The position numbers and the translations under genes were made by a program. A model generated the notes under the pieces. That model saw only the letters and a list, made by a program, of their open reading frames with translations, did not search any database and was not told the DNA's origin. Shown one piece after another: positions 51,673 to 60,830 of a stretch of DNA of 64,000 nt (position 1 is its first letter; every line of letters begins with the position of its first letter). Source of the DNA: Pukyongiella litopenaei (GTDB lineage: Bacteria > Pseudomonadota > Alphaproteobacteria > Rhodobacterales > Rhodobacteraceae); contig NZ_CP027665.1 in NCBI RefSeq assembly GCF_003008555.2, forward strand, positions 3,828,139 to 3,892,138, in the 5' to 3' direction.

Positions 51673-52143
51673 CTATTCGCCCAGAACCGTGCCGGGGTTG
51701 AACCGGCCGAGATTGCCCAGCAACTGGCGCAGGAACGTCTTGTCCTGCACGCCGGAATCGGTCACCCGGCGCTGCAGCGGCACGAACTGGCCGTCCCGCA
51801 GGCCATAGCGTTCGATGTTGCGCACCACGCCACGGCTGTCGAAGCTGATCGCGACAAGCTGGCGGTCGACGATTTCGGGTTCGCGCGGGCCATAGTGACG
51901 AAAACGCGTCGCGACATAATAATAGTTGCCCGAATCCAGCACCCCGGACACCGACGGCGTCCCGATCGACTCGGCCACGGTGTCGCGCGTATCGACGCCG
52001 ACCTTGATCTCGGACAGCTCGGCCTCGGACGGCACATGACCGTGATTGCGGTAAACCGACGAACAGGAGGCCACCGCGAACAGCGCCACCCCTGCAAGGG
52101 TCGCGCGCCAAGCGCGTCGGAACATCGGACTGGTCACGGACAT
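51673..52143 (-). CDS. bamE: Outer-membrane assembly lipoprotein BamE
   Basis: Small lipoprotein of the BAM complex that inserts beta-barrels. A lipobox VASCSS follows a signal peptide of about 26 residues. The SmpA/OmlA domain covers the middle (IKVGVDTRDTVAESIGTPS, then YYYVATRFRHYG), and the C-terminal part is longer than in E. coli. The start is one of three ATGs (52158, 52143, 52125); 52143 has AGAGG upstream. It is divergent from the DUF177 gene and 22 bases upstream of the longer olsB frame. Confidence 0.9.
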   Translation of the reverse strand: MSVTSPMFRRAWRATLAGVALFAVASCSSVYRNHGHVPSEAELSEIKVGVDTRDTVAESIGTPSVSGVLDSGNYYYVATRFRHYGPREPEIVDRQLVAISFDSRGVVRNIERYGLRDGQFVPLQRRVTDSGVQDKTFLRQLLGNLGRFNPGTVLGE

Positions 52144-52225
52144 GGGGCCTCTTGCCATGGCTTCAATCGGCTTTTATCCCGTTAGCACTAACCCCGCTCC
52201 GGGTTCAAGAAATGAAAGGCCGCCA

Positions 52226-52762
52226 ATGTCGGAGACTGCCGCATTCAGGGTTGCCGACCTGCCCCAGAACCGCCCGACCGCGTTTTCCCTGCGTCCGGAT
52301 GCCGATGCCTGCCGCGCCTTGGCGGTCGAACTGGATCTGTCGGCCCTGCGCAAACTGTCATTCACCGGGCAGATCGAATCGCATGGCAAATCGGACTGGC
52401 TGCTGACCGGGCGGCTGGGCGCGACGGTGGTGCAGCCCTGCGTGGTGACGCTGGCGCCCGTAACCACCCGAATCGAAACCGATCTGCGCCGCCTCTATGT
52501 CGCCGGAATGGAGGTGCCGGACGGCGCCGAAACCGAGATGCCCGAGGACGAGACCCGCGATGCGCTGGGCAAGACGATCGACCCGGCGGCGGTGATGGTC
52601 GAAGAGCTTGCGCTGGCGCTGCCGGACTGGCCCCGCAGCCCCGGCGCGGAACTGGGCGAGGCGGTCTTTACCGAGGCCGGCAAGACCCCGCTGCGCGATG
52701 AGGACACCCGCCCCTTTGCCGGGCTTTCGGCCCTGCGCGACCGGCTCAGGGGCGATGACTGA
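52226..52762 (+). CDS. DUF177 (YceD) family protein
   Basis: A 178-residue cytoplasmic protein of the YceD/DUF177 family, always found beside rpmF and linked to 23S rRNA maturation or stability. Conserved here are the GRLGATVVQPCVVTLAPV strand with its Cys, the acidic EMPEDET loop, and DPAAVMVEELALALPDWPR. It lacks the second Cys pair of some homologs. ATG 52226 follows AAAGG. rpmF is 215 bases downstream with its own likely promoter. Confidence 0.92.
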   Translation: MSETAAFRVADLPQNRPTAFSLRPDADACRALAVELDLSALRKLSFTGQIESHGKSDWLLTGRLGATVVQPCVVTLAPVTTRIETDLRRLYVAGMEVPDGAETEMPEDETRDALGKTIDPAAVMVEELALALPDWPRSPGAELGEAVFTEAGKTPLRDEDTRPFAGLSALRDRLRGDD

Positions 52763-52792
52763 GATCGCGGGGCGCGGGCGGCGAAAAACCAC

Positions 52793-52820
52793 TTGCGCCA
52801 CCCGGGAAACACAGTATTTT
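52793..52820 (+). promoter_or_regulatory. Candidate rpmF promoter
   Basis: TTGCGC, 16 bases, then TATTTT, in the 215-bp gap before rpmF. This would give a leader of about 150 bases. Weak match by eye. Confidence 0.35.
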
Positions 52821-52977
52821 CGCGCGCTCATCGGTTTTTCGGTTGGACATCGCAGCGGCACGGGCCTAAATGCACGTCACGCCGCCTGACGCGCCGCTGA
52901 ATACGACACGAGACGAATATCGCAACACAGGCCGCCGGACCCGTCCGCCGGCCTCTATCGAAAGCAAGGGTTGAGAC

Positions 52978-53184
52978 ATGGCTGTCCAACAGAACAAGGT
53001 TTCCCGTTCGCGCCGCAACAACCGCCGCGCACATGATGCGCTGGTCGCCGCGAACCCGAATGAATGCCCCAATTGCGGTGAACTCAAGCGTCCGCATCAC
53101 GTCTGCGCATCCTGTGGTCACTATGATGATCGCGAAGTCGTCGCGCTGACCGACGACATCGATCTGGACGAAGACGCGGCCTGA
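52978..53184 (+). CDS. rpmF: 50S ribosomal protein L32
   Basis: Large-subunit protein of 68 residues. It begins [19 protein letters not shown] and has a zinc ribbon CPNC near residue 33 with CASC near 46, the C+ form. ATG follows AAGGG. It starts the conserved rpmF-plsX-fabH order linking ribosome and membrane-lipid genes. Confidence 0.97.
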   Translation: MAVQQNKVSRSRRNNRRAHDALVAANPNECPNCGELKRPHHVCASCGHYDDREVVALTDDIDLDEDAA

Positions 53185-53207
53185 GGCCGGGGCGGAACGG
53201 CACAGGC

Positions 53208-54374
53208 ATGACGGCCCGGCCCGATCAGCCGCAGGCATCCGATCTGCCTCCCGATCTGCCTCCCGATCTGCCTGAGGCCCTGTCCGGCCGCATTGTCATT
53301 TCGGTTGACGCCATGGGAGGCGACAACGGCCCCAAGGCCGTCGTCGCCGGCATTGCCGCGTCCGCGCGCAAGAACCCCGAAATCGGGTTCATCCTGCATG
53401 GTCCCCGCGCCAGGCTGGAAAAACTTCTCGCCAAGCGCCAGGAACTGGCGGGGCTGGTCGTCATCCGCGACGCCAATGACGTGGTGCGGATGGAGGACAA
53501 GCCCAGCCTGGTGATGCGCAACGGCAAGGGCACGTCGATGTGGTCCGCGCTCGATTCGGTGCGCAACGGCGAAGCCACCTGCGCGGTGTCCTGCGGCAAT
53601 ACCGGCGCGCTGATGGCGCTGTCGATGATCCGCCTGCGCAAGCTGCCCGGCGTCAACCGGCCCGCGATCGCCATCCTGTTCCCGTCCCGCAGCAAGCAGG
53701 GTTTCAACGTCATGCTCGACGCCGGCGCCGATCTGCGCGCCGATGCGGGCGATCTGCTGCAATTCGCGCTGATGGGCGTGTCCTATGCCCGCAACGGGCT
53801 CGACCTGCCGCACCCGCGCGTCGGGCTGCTGAATGTCGGCACCGAGGAACACAAGGGCCGCCCGGAACTGCGCGAGGCGCATGGGATGATCGGCGATTTC
53901 GCCGCGCGGGCCGAGTTCGACTATGTCGGGTTCGTCGAGGGCAGCGACATCCCCGGCGACATGGCCGATGTCATCGTCACCGACGGGTTCACCGGAAATG
54001 TCGCGATCAAGACCGGAGAAGGCACGGCCAGCCTGATCGGCGACCTGCTGCGCGAAGCCTTCAAATACTCGACATTGTCGCGCCTCGCCTCGGTGCTGGC
54101 GCTGACCTCGCTGGGGCGGCTGCGCAAGCGGATCGACCCGCGCCGGGTCAATGGCGGCGTGTTCCTGGGCCTCAACGGAACGGTGGTGAAATCCCATGGC
54201 AGCGCCGACGCCACCGGCGTGTCCGCGGCGGTGAAACTGGCCTTCCAGCTGGCGCAATCCGGGTTCACCGAAAAACTGGCGGCGCGGGTTGCATCCACGG
54301 CCGAGCTTACCCAAGATGCTTCGAACGGGCCCGAGGCAGGCTCGGGCAAACCGTTGGAAGAAGACAAGACATGA
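53208..54374 (+). CDS. plsX: Phosphate acyltransferase PlsX
   Basis: Makes acyl-phosphate from acyl-ACP for phospholipid synthesis; peripheral membrane enzyme. The 388 residues have the core start IVISVDAMGGDNGPKA near residue 28, SCGNTGALMA and DGFTGNVAIKTGEG. The N-terminal 25 residues are an added Pro/Asp/Leu-rich stretch produced by a 12-bp tandem repeat. The start may lie further in, but the only good ATG is at 53208. It overlaps fabH by four bases. Confidence 0.95.
   Translation: MTARPDQPQASDLPPDLPPDLPEALSGRIVISVDAMGGDNGPKAVVAGIAASARKNPEIGFILHGPRARLEKLLAKRQELAGLVVIRDANDVVRMEDKPSLVMRNGKGTSMWSALDSVRNGEATCAVSCGNTGALMALSMIRLRKLPGVNRPAIAILFPSRSKQGFNVMLDAGADLRADAGDLLQFALMGVSYARNGLDLPHPRVGLLNVGTEEHKGRPELREAHGMIGDFAARAEFDYVGFVEGSDIPGDMADVIVTDGFTGNVAIKTGEGTASLIGDLLREAFKYSTLSRLASVLALTSLGRLRKRIDPRRVNGGVFLGLNGTVVKSHGSADATGVSAAVKLAFQLAQSGFTEKLAARVASTAELTQDASNGPEAGSGKPLEEDKT
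53239..53274 (+). repeat. Tandem 12-bp repeat in plsX
   Basis: Three copies of CCGATCTGCCTC (the last ends G) give the in-frame peptide PDLPPDLPPDLP-like stretch near the N-terminus of PlsX. Confidence 0.9.
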
Positions 54375-55342
54375 CATGCCGCGCAGTGATCACCGGGGTG
54401 GGACATTACCTGCCCGAACGGGTGGTGACCAACTCGGAATTCGAGGCCAGGCTCGACACCACCGACGAATGGATTCGCACCCGCTCCGGGATCGAGCGGC
54501 GCCATTTCGCCGCCGAGAACGAAACCACGTCGGATCTCGCCACCCATGCCGCGCGCGCGGCGCTGGCGGATGCCGGGCGCGCGCCCGATGACATCGACGC
54601 CATCGTGCTGGCCACCTCGACCCCCGACCTGACCTTTCCGTCCGCCGCGACCATGGTGCAGTCCGCCCTCGGCATGACCCGCGGGTTCGCCTTCGACGTG
54701 CAGGCGGTCTGCGCCGGGTTCGTCTATGCGCTGGCCAATGCCAACGCCCTGATCGTATCCGGGCAGGCCAGCCGGGTGCTGGTCCTCGGCGCCGAGACCT
54801 TCAGCCGGATCATGGACTGGTCCGACCGCTCGACCTGCGTGCTGTTCGGCGACGGAGCCGGTGCGGTGGTGCTCGAGGCGCAGGAGGGCCAGGGGACCTC
54901 GGACGATCGCGGCATCCTGTCCACCGACCTGCATTCGGACGGGCGTTATCGCGACCTGCTCTATGTCGATGGCGGCGTGTCGACCCGGAACACAGGCCAC
55001 CTGCGGATGCAGGGCAACCAGGTCTTTCGCCACGCGGTCGAAAAGCTCGCCGCCACCGCCGAGGCCGCGCTGGACAAGGCCGGGCTGAGCAGTTCGGACG
55101 TGGATTGGGTGGTGCCCCACCAGGCCAATATCCGCATCATCAAGGGCACGGCGAAGAAGATGGGCCTGAGCATGAACAACGTGGTCGTGACCGTGCAGGA
55201 TCACGGCAACACCTCGGCGGCGTCGATCCCGCTGGCCCTGTCGGTCGGCCGGGCGCGCGGGCAGATCAAACCGGGCGACCTGCTGGTGTCCGAGGCGATC
55301 GGCGGCGGGCTGGCATGGGGCGCGGTGGTGCTGCGCTGGTAG
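54371..55342 (+). CDS. fabH: Beta-ketoacyl-ACP synthase III
   Basis: Condenses acetyl-CoA with malonyl-ACP to start fatty-acid synthesis. The 323 residues hold the complete catalytic triad: Cys in AVCAGFVYA (about 115), His in VPHQANIRI (about 250) and Asn in DHGNTSAAS (about 280). ATG overlaps the plsX stop by four bases, so the two are coupled. Confidence 0.97.
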   Translation: MTCRAVITGVGHYLPERVVTNSEFEARLDTTDEWIRTRSGIERRHFAAENETTSDLATHAARAALADAGRAPDDIDAIVLATSTPDLTFPSAATMVQSALGMTRGFAFDVQAVCAGFVYALANANALIVSGQASRVLVLGAETFSRIMDWSDRSTCVLFGDGAGAVVLEAQEGQGTSDDRGILSTDLHSDGRYRDLLYVDGGVSTRNTGHLRMQGNQVFRHAVEKLAATAEAALDKAGLSSSDVDWVVPHQANIRIIKGTAKKMGLSMNNVVVTVQDHGNTSAASIPLALSVGRARGQIKPGDLLVSEAIGGGLAWGAVVLRW

Positions 55343-55387
55343 GGCCTGCGGGAAACGGCCCAAAGCCGCGCCCGCAACGCGTTGATA

Positions 55388-55416
55388 TTGACAGCGAAAA
55401 TCTGATCCCGCATCCT
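55388..55416 (+). promoter_or_regulatory. Candidate ihfA promoter
   Basis: A perfect TTGACA at 55388-55393 and a weak CATCCT -10 17 bases on, in the 100-bp gap between fabH and ihfA. Suggests ihfA can be transcribed apart from plsX-fabH. Confidence 0.4.
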
Positions 55417-55442
55417 GTCGACCACCACAGGAGAGGATCGAC

Positions 55443-55745
55443 ATGTCTGGCAAGACCCTGACGCGCATGGACCTGAGCGAAGCGGTGTTCCGCGAGGTCG
55501 GGCTGTCGCGCAACGAAAGCGCCCAACTGGTGGAGAGCGTGCTCGACCATATGTCCGACGCGCTGGTCCGCGGCGAACAGGTCAAGATCTCGTCCTTCGG
55601 CACGTTCAGCGTGCGCGAGAAAACGGCCCGCATGGGGCGCAACCCCAAGACCGGCGAAGAGGTGCCGATCGACCCGCGCCGGGTGCTGACCTTCCGCCCG
55701 TCGCACCTGATGAAGGATCGGGTCGCCGCCGGCAACCGCAAGTGA
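55443..55745 (+). CDS. ihfA: Integration host factor subunit alpha
   Basis: DNA-bending protein that pairs with IhfB. The 100 residues match the family: [19 protein letters not shown], the arm [17 protein letters not shown] with the intercalating Pro (GRNPKTG), and the [11 protein letters not shown] ending. The partner ihfB is not in the window. merR-like gene follows 22 bases downstream, as is usual in proteobacteria. Confidence 0.97.
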   Translation: MSGKTLTRMDLSEAVFREVGLSRNESAQLVESVLDHMSDALVRGEQVKISSFGTFSVREKTARMGRNPKTGEEVPIDPRRVLTFRPSHLMKDRVAAGNRK

Positions 55746-55767
55746 CCGCACACCGGGACAGCGCATC

Positions 55768-56595
55768 ATGAACAAGTCCCCGGACGCCTTTCGCACCATC
55801 AGCGAAGTCGCGGATTGGCTGGGCTTGCAGGCCCATGTGCTGCGATTCTGGGAAAGCAGGTTCACGCAGGTCAAACCGGTCAAACGCGCCGGCGGCCGCC
55901 GCTATTACCGCCCTGCCGACATGCAGCTTCTCGGGGGCATCAAGAAGCTGCTGCACGATGACGGGCTGACGATCAAGGGCGTCCAGAAAATCATTCGCGA
56001 ACAGGGCGTTGCCCATGTTTCTTCATTCTCCCAGCCGCTCGATGCGGTCTCTGCCCCGGCCGGGGGCGATGGCAATGGCGCGGCTCTCGCGCCGCTGAAA
56101 CCCGCGCGCGGGGCACCGCCCCTGCCGTCGAAATCCGAGATCCCGCCAGAGCCCGAACCGGAGGATGACGACGAGCTCGTCACCGAACCTGTTGCCGAAC
56201 CGCAGCCTGCGGCCGAGCCCGTGCCGGATGCGGCAGATGAACCGGACGCGCCCGAAGTCGCCGCGCCGGAACCGATAGCCGCACAGACAGGTGATGAACC
56301 GGCAGCGGACCCGGAGCAGATCGCGCCCGTGCCCCCTGCCCCTGAATCACCGGAATCTCCTGCCCCAGCACCCACCCCATCCACATCGACCGCCGCGGAC
56401 GATCGGCCGGAGCTGCCTGACGAGGAAACGGCCCCGGAACCGGCCGCACCGGCCGAGATCGACGCGCTGCCCGGAGCCTTGGCACAGGTCGCGGCGCTCG
56501 ACAGCCTGACCGCCGCGCAGGCCGCCGAAATAGCGCCGCTCGCGCAGGCTTTGCGCCAGTGGCATGACCGCGCGGTAGCGGCCGGCGCAGCCTGA
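55768..56595 (+). CDS. MerR family transcriptional regulator with long acidic tail
   Basis: The first 80 residues are a MerR helix-turn-helix: [22 protein letters not shown] and the wing [12 protein letters not shown]. There is no metal or effector domain; instead residues about 95-220 are an acidic Pro/Ala/Glu linker and the last 50 residues are a predicted helix. The same layout occurs in the MerR genes beside ihfA in other alphaproteobacteria. The target is unknown. tRNA-Pro follows. Confidence 0.9.
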   Translation: MNKSPDAFRTISEVADWLGLQAHVLRFWESRFTQVKPVKRAGGRRYYRPADMQLLGGIKKLLHDDGLTIKGVQKIIREQGVAHVSSFSQPLDAVSAPAGGDGNGAALAPLKPARGAPPLPSKSEIPPEPEPEDDDELVTEPVAEPQPAAEPVPDAADEPDAPEVAAPEPIAAQTGDEPAADPEQIAPVPPAPESPESPAPAPTPSTSTAADDRPELPDEETAPEPAAPAEIDALPGALAQVAALDSLTAAQAAEIAPLAQALRQWHDRAVAAGAA

Positions 56596-56655
56596 AGGAT
56601 TCGCGGTGATTCCCTCTTGCCCTGCGCCCCAAAACGGGTATGAACACCCCATCGT

Positions 56656-56732
56656 CGGGCTATGGCGCAGCCTGGTAGCGCGTCCGTCTGGGGGACGGAA
56701 GGTCGCAGGTTCGAGTCCTGCTAGCCCGACCA
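56656..56732 (+). tRNA. tRNA-Pro (anticodon GGG)
   Basis: CGGGCTA pairs with TAGCCCG, the anticodon loop CTGGGGG gives GGG between stems TCCGT and ACGGA, and the T loop is TTCGAGT. Discriminator A and the CCA end (56730-56732) are encoded. Confidence 0.97.
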
Positions 56733-56787
56733 AACCAATCCTCCCACCATTTCTCCGCCGCGTTGCCGCGCGACAGCAGGAGGTCGC

Positions 56788-57879
56788 ATGACAACCGCCC
56801 CGACCGGCGTCTGCCCCAACCAGATGATCGAGACGATGATTGCCGACGGCACCATCCGGGCCGAACCGGAGATACGTCCCGAACAGGTGCAGCCGGCCAG
56901 CCTCGATTTGCGGCTGGGCACGGTCGCCTACCGGGTCCGCGCCTCGTTCCTGGCCGGCGAGAATCGCAAGGTCACCGACCGGCTGGCCGAGTTCGAGATG
57001 CACCGGATCGACCTGACGAACGGGGCCGTTCTCGAAAAGGGCTGCGTCTATCTGGTGCCGCTGATGGAATCGCTGGCGCTGCCCGGCGAGGTTTCGGCGG
57101 TGGCGAACGCCAAGAGCTCGACCGGACGGCTCGACCTGCTGACCCGAACCATCACCGATGGCGGCATGGAGTTTGACCGTATCCCGGCCGGGTATGACGG
57201 CCCGCTTTTTGCCGAGATCTGCCCCCGGTCGTTTTCGGTGCTGGTGCGGCCGGGAATGCGGCTGAACCAGATCCGGTTCCGGCGCGGGCAGGCGGTGCTC
57301 AGCGATGTGGAACTGGCCGCGCTGAATGCCGAGATGCCGCTGGTGGACGGCCCTGCCCTGATCCGTGACGGGCTGGGGTTTTCGGTCGACCTGCAACTGC
57401 CGGGCAGCGACCTGGTCGGCTATCGCGCCAAGCCGCATACCGGCGTGATCGACCTCGACCGGATCGGGTATTACGACCCCGCCGAATATTGGGAAACGGT
57501 CCGGGCCGATGCGGGCCGGATCATTCTCGATCCCGGCGCGTTCTACATTCTGGTCAGCCGCGAGGCGGTGCATATCCCGCCGGATTACGCTGCCGAAATG
57601 GCGCCATACCTCGCCATGGTGGGCGAGTTCCGGGTGCATTACGCCGGTTTCTTCGACCCCGGATTCGGCCACGCCCATGCGGGGGGCGCGGGATCACGCG
57701 GCGTGCTCGAGGTGCGCTGCCACGAAGCGCCGTTCGTGCTGGAACACGGCCAGGTGGTGGGCCGGCTGGTCTATGAACGCATGGCCCTCGCGCCCAGCCG
57801 GCTCTACGGCGCGGGCATCGCATCGAACTATCAGGGCCAGGGGCTGAAACTGTCCAAGCATTTCCGCGCGGCGGGCTAG
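56788..57879 (+). CDS. dcd: 2'-deoxycytidine 5'-triphosphate deaminase (long form)
   Basis: Deaminates dCTP to dUTP for thymidylate synthesis. At 363 residues it is about twice the E. coli Dcd, in line with the alphaproteobacterial PF06559 form in which the dUTPase-like fold appears duplicated. The active-site block ANAKSSTGRLDLLTRT is in the first half (about 105-120), with another homologous stretch in the second (MAPYLAMVGEFRVHYAGFFD). ATG 56788 follows AGGAGG. It converges with ribD with a 4-base overlap. Confidence 0.92.
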   Translation: MTTAPTGVCPNQMIETMIADGTIRAEPEIRPEQVQPASLDLRLGTVAYRVRASFLAGENRKVTDRLAEFEMHRIDLTNGAVLEKGCVYLVPLMESLALPGEVSAVANAKSSTGRLDLLTRTITDGGMEFDRIPAGYDGPLFAEICPRSFSVLVRPGMRLNQIRFRRGQAVLSDVELAALNAEMPLVDGPALIRDGLGFSVDLQLPGSDLVGYRAKPHTGVIDLDRIGYYDPAEYWETVRADAGRIILDPGAFYILVSREAVHIPPDYAAEMAPYLAMVGEFRVHYAGFFDPGFGHAHAGGAGSRGVLEVRCHEAPFVLEHGQVVGRLVYERMALAPSRLYGAGIASNYQGQGLKLSKHFRAAG

Positions 57880-58976
57880 CGCGGCTTCCGCACCCAGCGC
57901 TGGATCAGGTCCGGCCCGATGGCGGTTGCCTCGCGCAGGTCGAACCGGGGCGCGGCGGCCAGCCGCTCCAGCCCCAGCGCCCCGATCGCGGGCAGCCCCT
58001 CGGCGCCGATCGCCAGCCCCGCATTGAACACCGCCAGTTCATCGACCAGGTCCGCCGCCAGCAGCGACGCCGCCAATGCGCTGCCGCCTTCGCAGAACAC
58101 CCGCGTCAGCCCGGCATCGGCCAGTTGCCGCAGCAGGTCGGCCGGGTCGATCTGCACCCCGCTCAGGTCGCAGGGGATCAGCCGCGCGCCGAGCCCGTCC
58201 CAGGCCTTCAGCCGGTCCGGGTCGGCACCGGTCCCGTGGCAGAGCCACAGCGGAACCTCGCCTGCGCTGCGCGCCAGTTGGCCCATCAACGGCAAGTCCA
58301 GATGACGCGACACAACCACGCGCACGGGCTGGTGGTTGATGCCCAGATCGCGCACGGTCAGCGACGGATCATCGGCGCGCGCCGTGCCCGCCCCCACCAT
58401 CACCGCGTCATGCCGCGCCCGCATGGCATGGACCGCGCGCCGGGCCAGCGGCCCGGTGATCCACTTGCTTTCGCCGGTGCCGGTGGCGATGCGCCCGTCA
58501 ACCGAGGCCGCCAGTTTCAGTGTCACCAGCGGCCGCCCGGCGTCGACCTTTAGAAAGAACCCGGCATGATCGCAGGCAGCCTCTTGGGCCAGAACCCCAG
58601 TGGTGACCTCGACCTCCGCCGCGCGCAACATGTCGAACCCGCGCCCGGAAACCCGTGGATCGCTGTCGGACAATGGCGCAACCACCCGGGCGATCCCGGC
58701 GCCGATCAGCGCCTCGGCGCAGGGCGGTGTTTCGCCGTGATGCGCGCATGGCTCGAGCGTGACATAGGCGGTGGCACCGCGCGCGCCCGCACCGGCCTGC
58801 GCCAGCGCCCGGGTCTCGGCATGCGGCCGCCCGCCCGACTGGGTCCAGCCGCGCCCGATTACGCGGCCATCCCGGACGATGACACATCCGACCGCGGGGT
58901 TGGGCCAGCAATTGCCCAGACCGCGCCGCCCCAGGCCAAGGGCCGACGCCATGAACCGTTCGTCAGCGGCGCTCAC
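57876..58976 (-). CDS. ribD: Bifunctional riboflavin deaminase/reductase RibD
   Basis: Second and third steps of riboflavin synthesis. The 366 residues comprise an N-terminal CMP-deaminase-like domain (about 1-145) with zinc motifs HAETRAL and [11 protein letters not shown], and a C-terminal NADPH reductase domain (about 150-360) with [12 protein letters not shown] and the [10 protein letters not shown] loop. The start is GTG 58976, overlapping the nrdR stop (GTGA), so the two are coupled. Confidence 0.96.
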   Translation of the reverse strand: MSAADERFMASALGLGRRGLGNCWPNPAVGCVIVRDGRVIGRGWTQSGGRPHAETRALAQAGAGARGATAYVTLEPCAHHGETPPCAEALIGAGIARVVAPLSDSDPRVSGRGFDMLRAAEVEVTTGVLAQEAACDHAGFFLKVDAGRPLVTLKLAASVDGRIATGTGESKWITGPLARRAVHAMRARHDAVMVGAGTARADDPSLTVRDLGINHQPVRVVVSRHLDLPLMGQLARSAGEVPLWLCHGTGADPDRLKAWDGLGARLIPCDLSGVQIDPADLLRQLADAGLTRVFCEGGSALAASLLAADLVDELAVFNAGLAIGAEGLPAIGALGLERLAAAPRFDLREATAIGPDLIQRWVRKPR

Positions 58977-59440
58977 TCGTCGGCTTTGGGATTGGGCCGC
59001 AGTTCCGAGACGAATTCCTCGAAATCATCAGCGGCCTGAAAGTTCTTGTAAACGCTTGCAAATCTCACATAGGCCACGGTGTCTATCCGGGCCAGCGCCT
59101 CCATCACGATCTCGCCGATGCGATTCGATGGTATGTCGGTTTCGCCCATGCTCTCGAGCCGCCGCACGATCCCCGAGATCATCTGGTCGATGCGTTCGGG
59201 ATCGACCGGGCGTTTCTGCATCGAGATGCGGATCGAACGTTCAAGCTTGTCGCGGTCGAAATCCTCGCGTTTGCCATTGGACTTGATCACCACGAGGTCG
59301 CGCAGCTGCACCCGTTCATAAGTGGTGAACCGGCCCCCGCAGGCCGGGCAGAACCGGCGGCGCCGGATCGCCACATGATCCTCGGCCGGGCGTGAATCCT
59401 TGACCTGCGTATCGACATTTCCGCAAAATGGGCAGCGCAT
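58973..59440 (-). CDS. nrdR: Transcriptional repressor NrdR
   Basis: ATP/dATP-sensing repressor of ribonucleotide reductase genes. The 155 residues begin [18 protein letters not shown] (zinc ribbon, with CPAC later) and contain the ATP-cone ([19 protein letters not shown]). It is co-transcribed with ribD. A perfect DnaA box lies 53 bases upstream of its start; I see no clear NrdR box there. Confidence 0.96.
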   Translation of the reverse strand: MRCPFCGNVDTQVKDSRPAEDHVAIRRRRFCPACGGRFTTYERVQLRDLVVIKSNGKREDFDRDKLERSIRISMQKRPVDPERIDQMISGIVRRLESMGETDIPSNRIGEIVMEALARIDTVAYVRFASVYKNFQAADDFEEFVSELRPNPKADE

Positions 59441-59492
59441 GAGCCTGTATCCCCCTGAAAATCCTGCTCTGCTTGTGGGCGCGAGGGCTCAC

Positions 59493-59501
59493 TTATCCAC
59501 A
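59493..59501 (+). promoter_or_regulatory. Perfect DnaA box upstream of nrdR
   Basis: TTATCCACA, identical to the high-affinity DnaA site, in the 123-bp gap between nrdR and yjbQ. One copy only, with no AT-rich unwinding element nearby, so not an origin. Confidence 0.5.
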
Positions 59502-59563
59502 ACTATAGGCGAGCCTCTAGGATTTGGGTAGAGGGGATTTTCCGCCACCAGATGCGGCATCCG

Positions 59564-59977
59564 TCATCCCAGATATGCGGCGACATGGCGGCGATGCGGG
59601 GCACGGCGATGTTCGAACAGGTAGATCCCCTGCCAGGTCCCCAGCGCCGGGCGCCCGCCGATCACCGGGATGCCCAGGCTGACCGGCAGCAGCGCCGCCT
59701 TGATATGGGCGGGCATGTCATCGGGCCCTTCCAGCGTGTGACGTAGGTAACGCATGTCCGGATGATCCGCCGGAGGCACCAGCCGATGCAGGAACGCGGC
59801 CAGATCGCGTTGCACATCGCTGTCCGCGTTTTCCTGGATCAGCAGCGAGCAGGATGTATGACGCACGAAAAGCGTCAGCAGACCGTCGCCCCCGCCCCGG
59901 CCGCACCAGCGGATCACCTCGTCGGTGAACTCATAGAGGCCGGCGCCCGTTGTCCGGATCTCGAATTCGGTCACCAT
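59564..59977 (-). CDS. YjbQ family protein
   Basis: A 137-residue UPF0047/YjbQ protein with weak thiamine-phosphate synthase activity in E. coli. Motifs: FVRHTSCSLLIQENAD, DMPAHIKAALLPVSLGIPV in two parts, and GTWQGIYLFEHR. The active His and Cys are in RHTSCS. ATG 59977 is at the conserved MVTEF start and lies 16 bases below the third of the secreted paralogs, so it may be in their transcript. Confidence 0.92.
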   Translation of the reverse strand: MVTEFEIRTTGAGLYEFTDEVIRWCGRGGGDGLLTLFVRHTSCSLLIQENADSDVQRDLAAFLHRLVPPADHPDMRYLRHTLEGPDDMPAHIKAALLPVSLGIPVIGGRPALGTWQGIYLFEHRRAPHRRHVAAYLG

Positions 59978-59993
59978 GCGCGGCCCGGCGATG

Positions 59994-60401
59994 TCAGTAG
60001 CCGTTGGGATAGGGATCGAGGCAGTGCGATTGCGCATCGTTGGCGGTCAGGTTCTCGCCCACCCGTCGCAGCGACAGGAAGTATCCCGGGCTGGTATCGA
60101 CGCCATCAGGAGCCACCAGCGAGAAATGCGCCGCCGACTTGCGGTTCCGCGTCACCGCCGGCCCCCGCGCACGCACGAGGTAGATGCGCTGTGTCGCCCC
60201 CGCGCCGATCACCCGATGGGCATAATCGCCGGCTGCGCACCAGAACGCGCTGCCGCTCAGGCCGGGGCCGGCGATCACCTCGAACACCTGATCGTCGACC
60301 GGCGCCACCCGCAGCCGGTTCGCGGCGCGAAAATCGGCGGCCCAGGCGGGCATCGCCGCAACAAGGACGGTGGCCATCACAAATCCTCGCATCGTCTTCA
60401 C
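59994..60401 (-). CDS. Secreted two-cysteine paralog C, unknown function
   Basis: Third of three tandem homologous genes. The 135-residue product has a signal peptide (ending AWAADF near residue 21), then the shared core: QVFEVI, FWCAAGDYAHRV, RIYLV, GPAVT, and near the C-terminus SLRRVGENLT and HCLDP. The two cysteines (in WCAA and HCLD) probably form a disulfide. Start GTG 60401 makes a GTGA overlap with paralog B, and AGGAGG lies eight bases before it; TTG 60404 is less likely. No known family recognised. Confidence 0.82.
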   Translation of the reverse strand: MKTMRGFVMATVLVAAMPAWAADFRAANRLRVAPVDDQVFEVIAGPGLSGSAFWCAAGDYAHRVIGAGATQRIYLVRARGPAVTRNRKSAAHFSLVAPDGVDTSPGYFLSLRRVGENLTANDAQSHCLDPYPNGY

Positions 60402-60826
60402 CAACCCAGCCTCCTCTGCCAGTCGAAGGGATCATTGCCGAGGCAATACTGGAACGCCGCCCCGATGGTCAGGTTGTCGCCGACCAGCCTGACCGACAGC
60501 GAATAACCGGGATCGACATTTTCCGCCCCTTTCGGCGGCGAGAACGCGAACTGGACCGCCCGGCGCCCCGGCTGCGTCACGCTGGGGCCGACGGCCTTCC
60601 AGATATAGAGCCGGTTCGCGGTCCGGCTGCGCAATGCCGTGCGGGCGAAATCACCCGCCGCGCACCAGTAATCCGCCGCCCCTGAACCGGGGCGACCGAT
60701 GACCTCGAATACCGTCTTGGAAACCGGAAACACCTCGTGGCGGTTCGCGGCCCACCAGGCCGTTGCCATCCCGGGGATCAGGGCCGCCGCCACCCCGACC
60801 GCCAATGCGTGCCCGCGCCGCGACAT
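60398..60826 (-). CDS. Secreted two-cysteine paralog B, unknown function
   Basis: Middle copy of the tandem triplet, 142 residues. Signal peptide MSRRGHALAVGVAAALIPGM then TAWW. Core motifs match the others: TVFEVI, YWCAAGDFARTAL, RLYIWK, GPSVTQ, RRAVQFAF, PGYSLSVRLVGDNLT and YCLGND. The ATG is 4 bases after the stop of paralog A; the long in-frame upstream extension crosses paralog A and is rejected. Exported, cysteine-paired, unknown role. Confidence 0.83.
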   Translation of the reverse strand: MSRRGHALAVGVAAALIPGMATAWWAANRHEVFPVSKTVFEVIGRPGSGAADYWCAAGDFARTALRSRTANRLYIWKAVGPSVTQPGRRAVQFAFSPPKGAENVDPGYSLSVRLVGDNLTIGAAFQYCLGNDPFDWQRRLGW

Positions 60827-60830
60827 CCGG

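Noticed and set aside
53121..55753. Minus-strand ORFs of 418 and 610 codons opposite plsX-fabH-ihfA
   Set aside because: Antisense shadows of conserved genes.
59493..59501. Origin of replication at the DnaA box
   Set aside because: Only one box, no AT-rich element and no dnaA, hemE or parAB neighbours.
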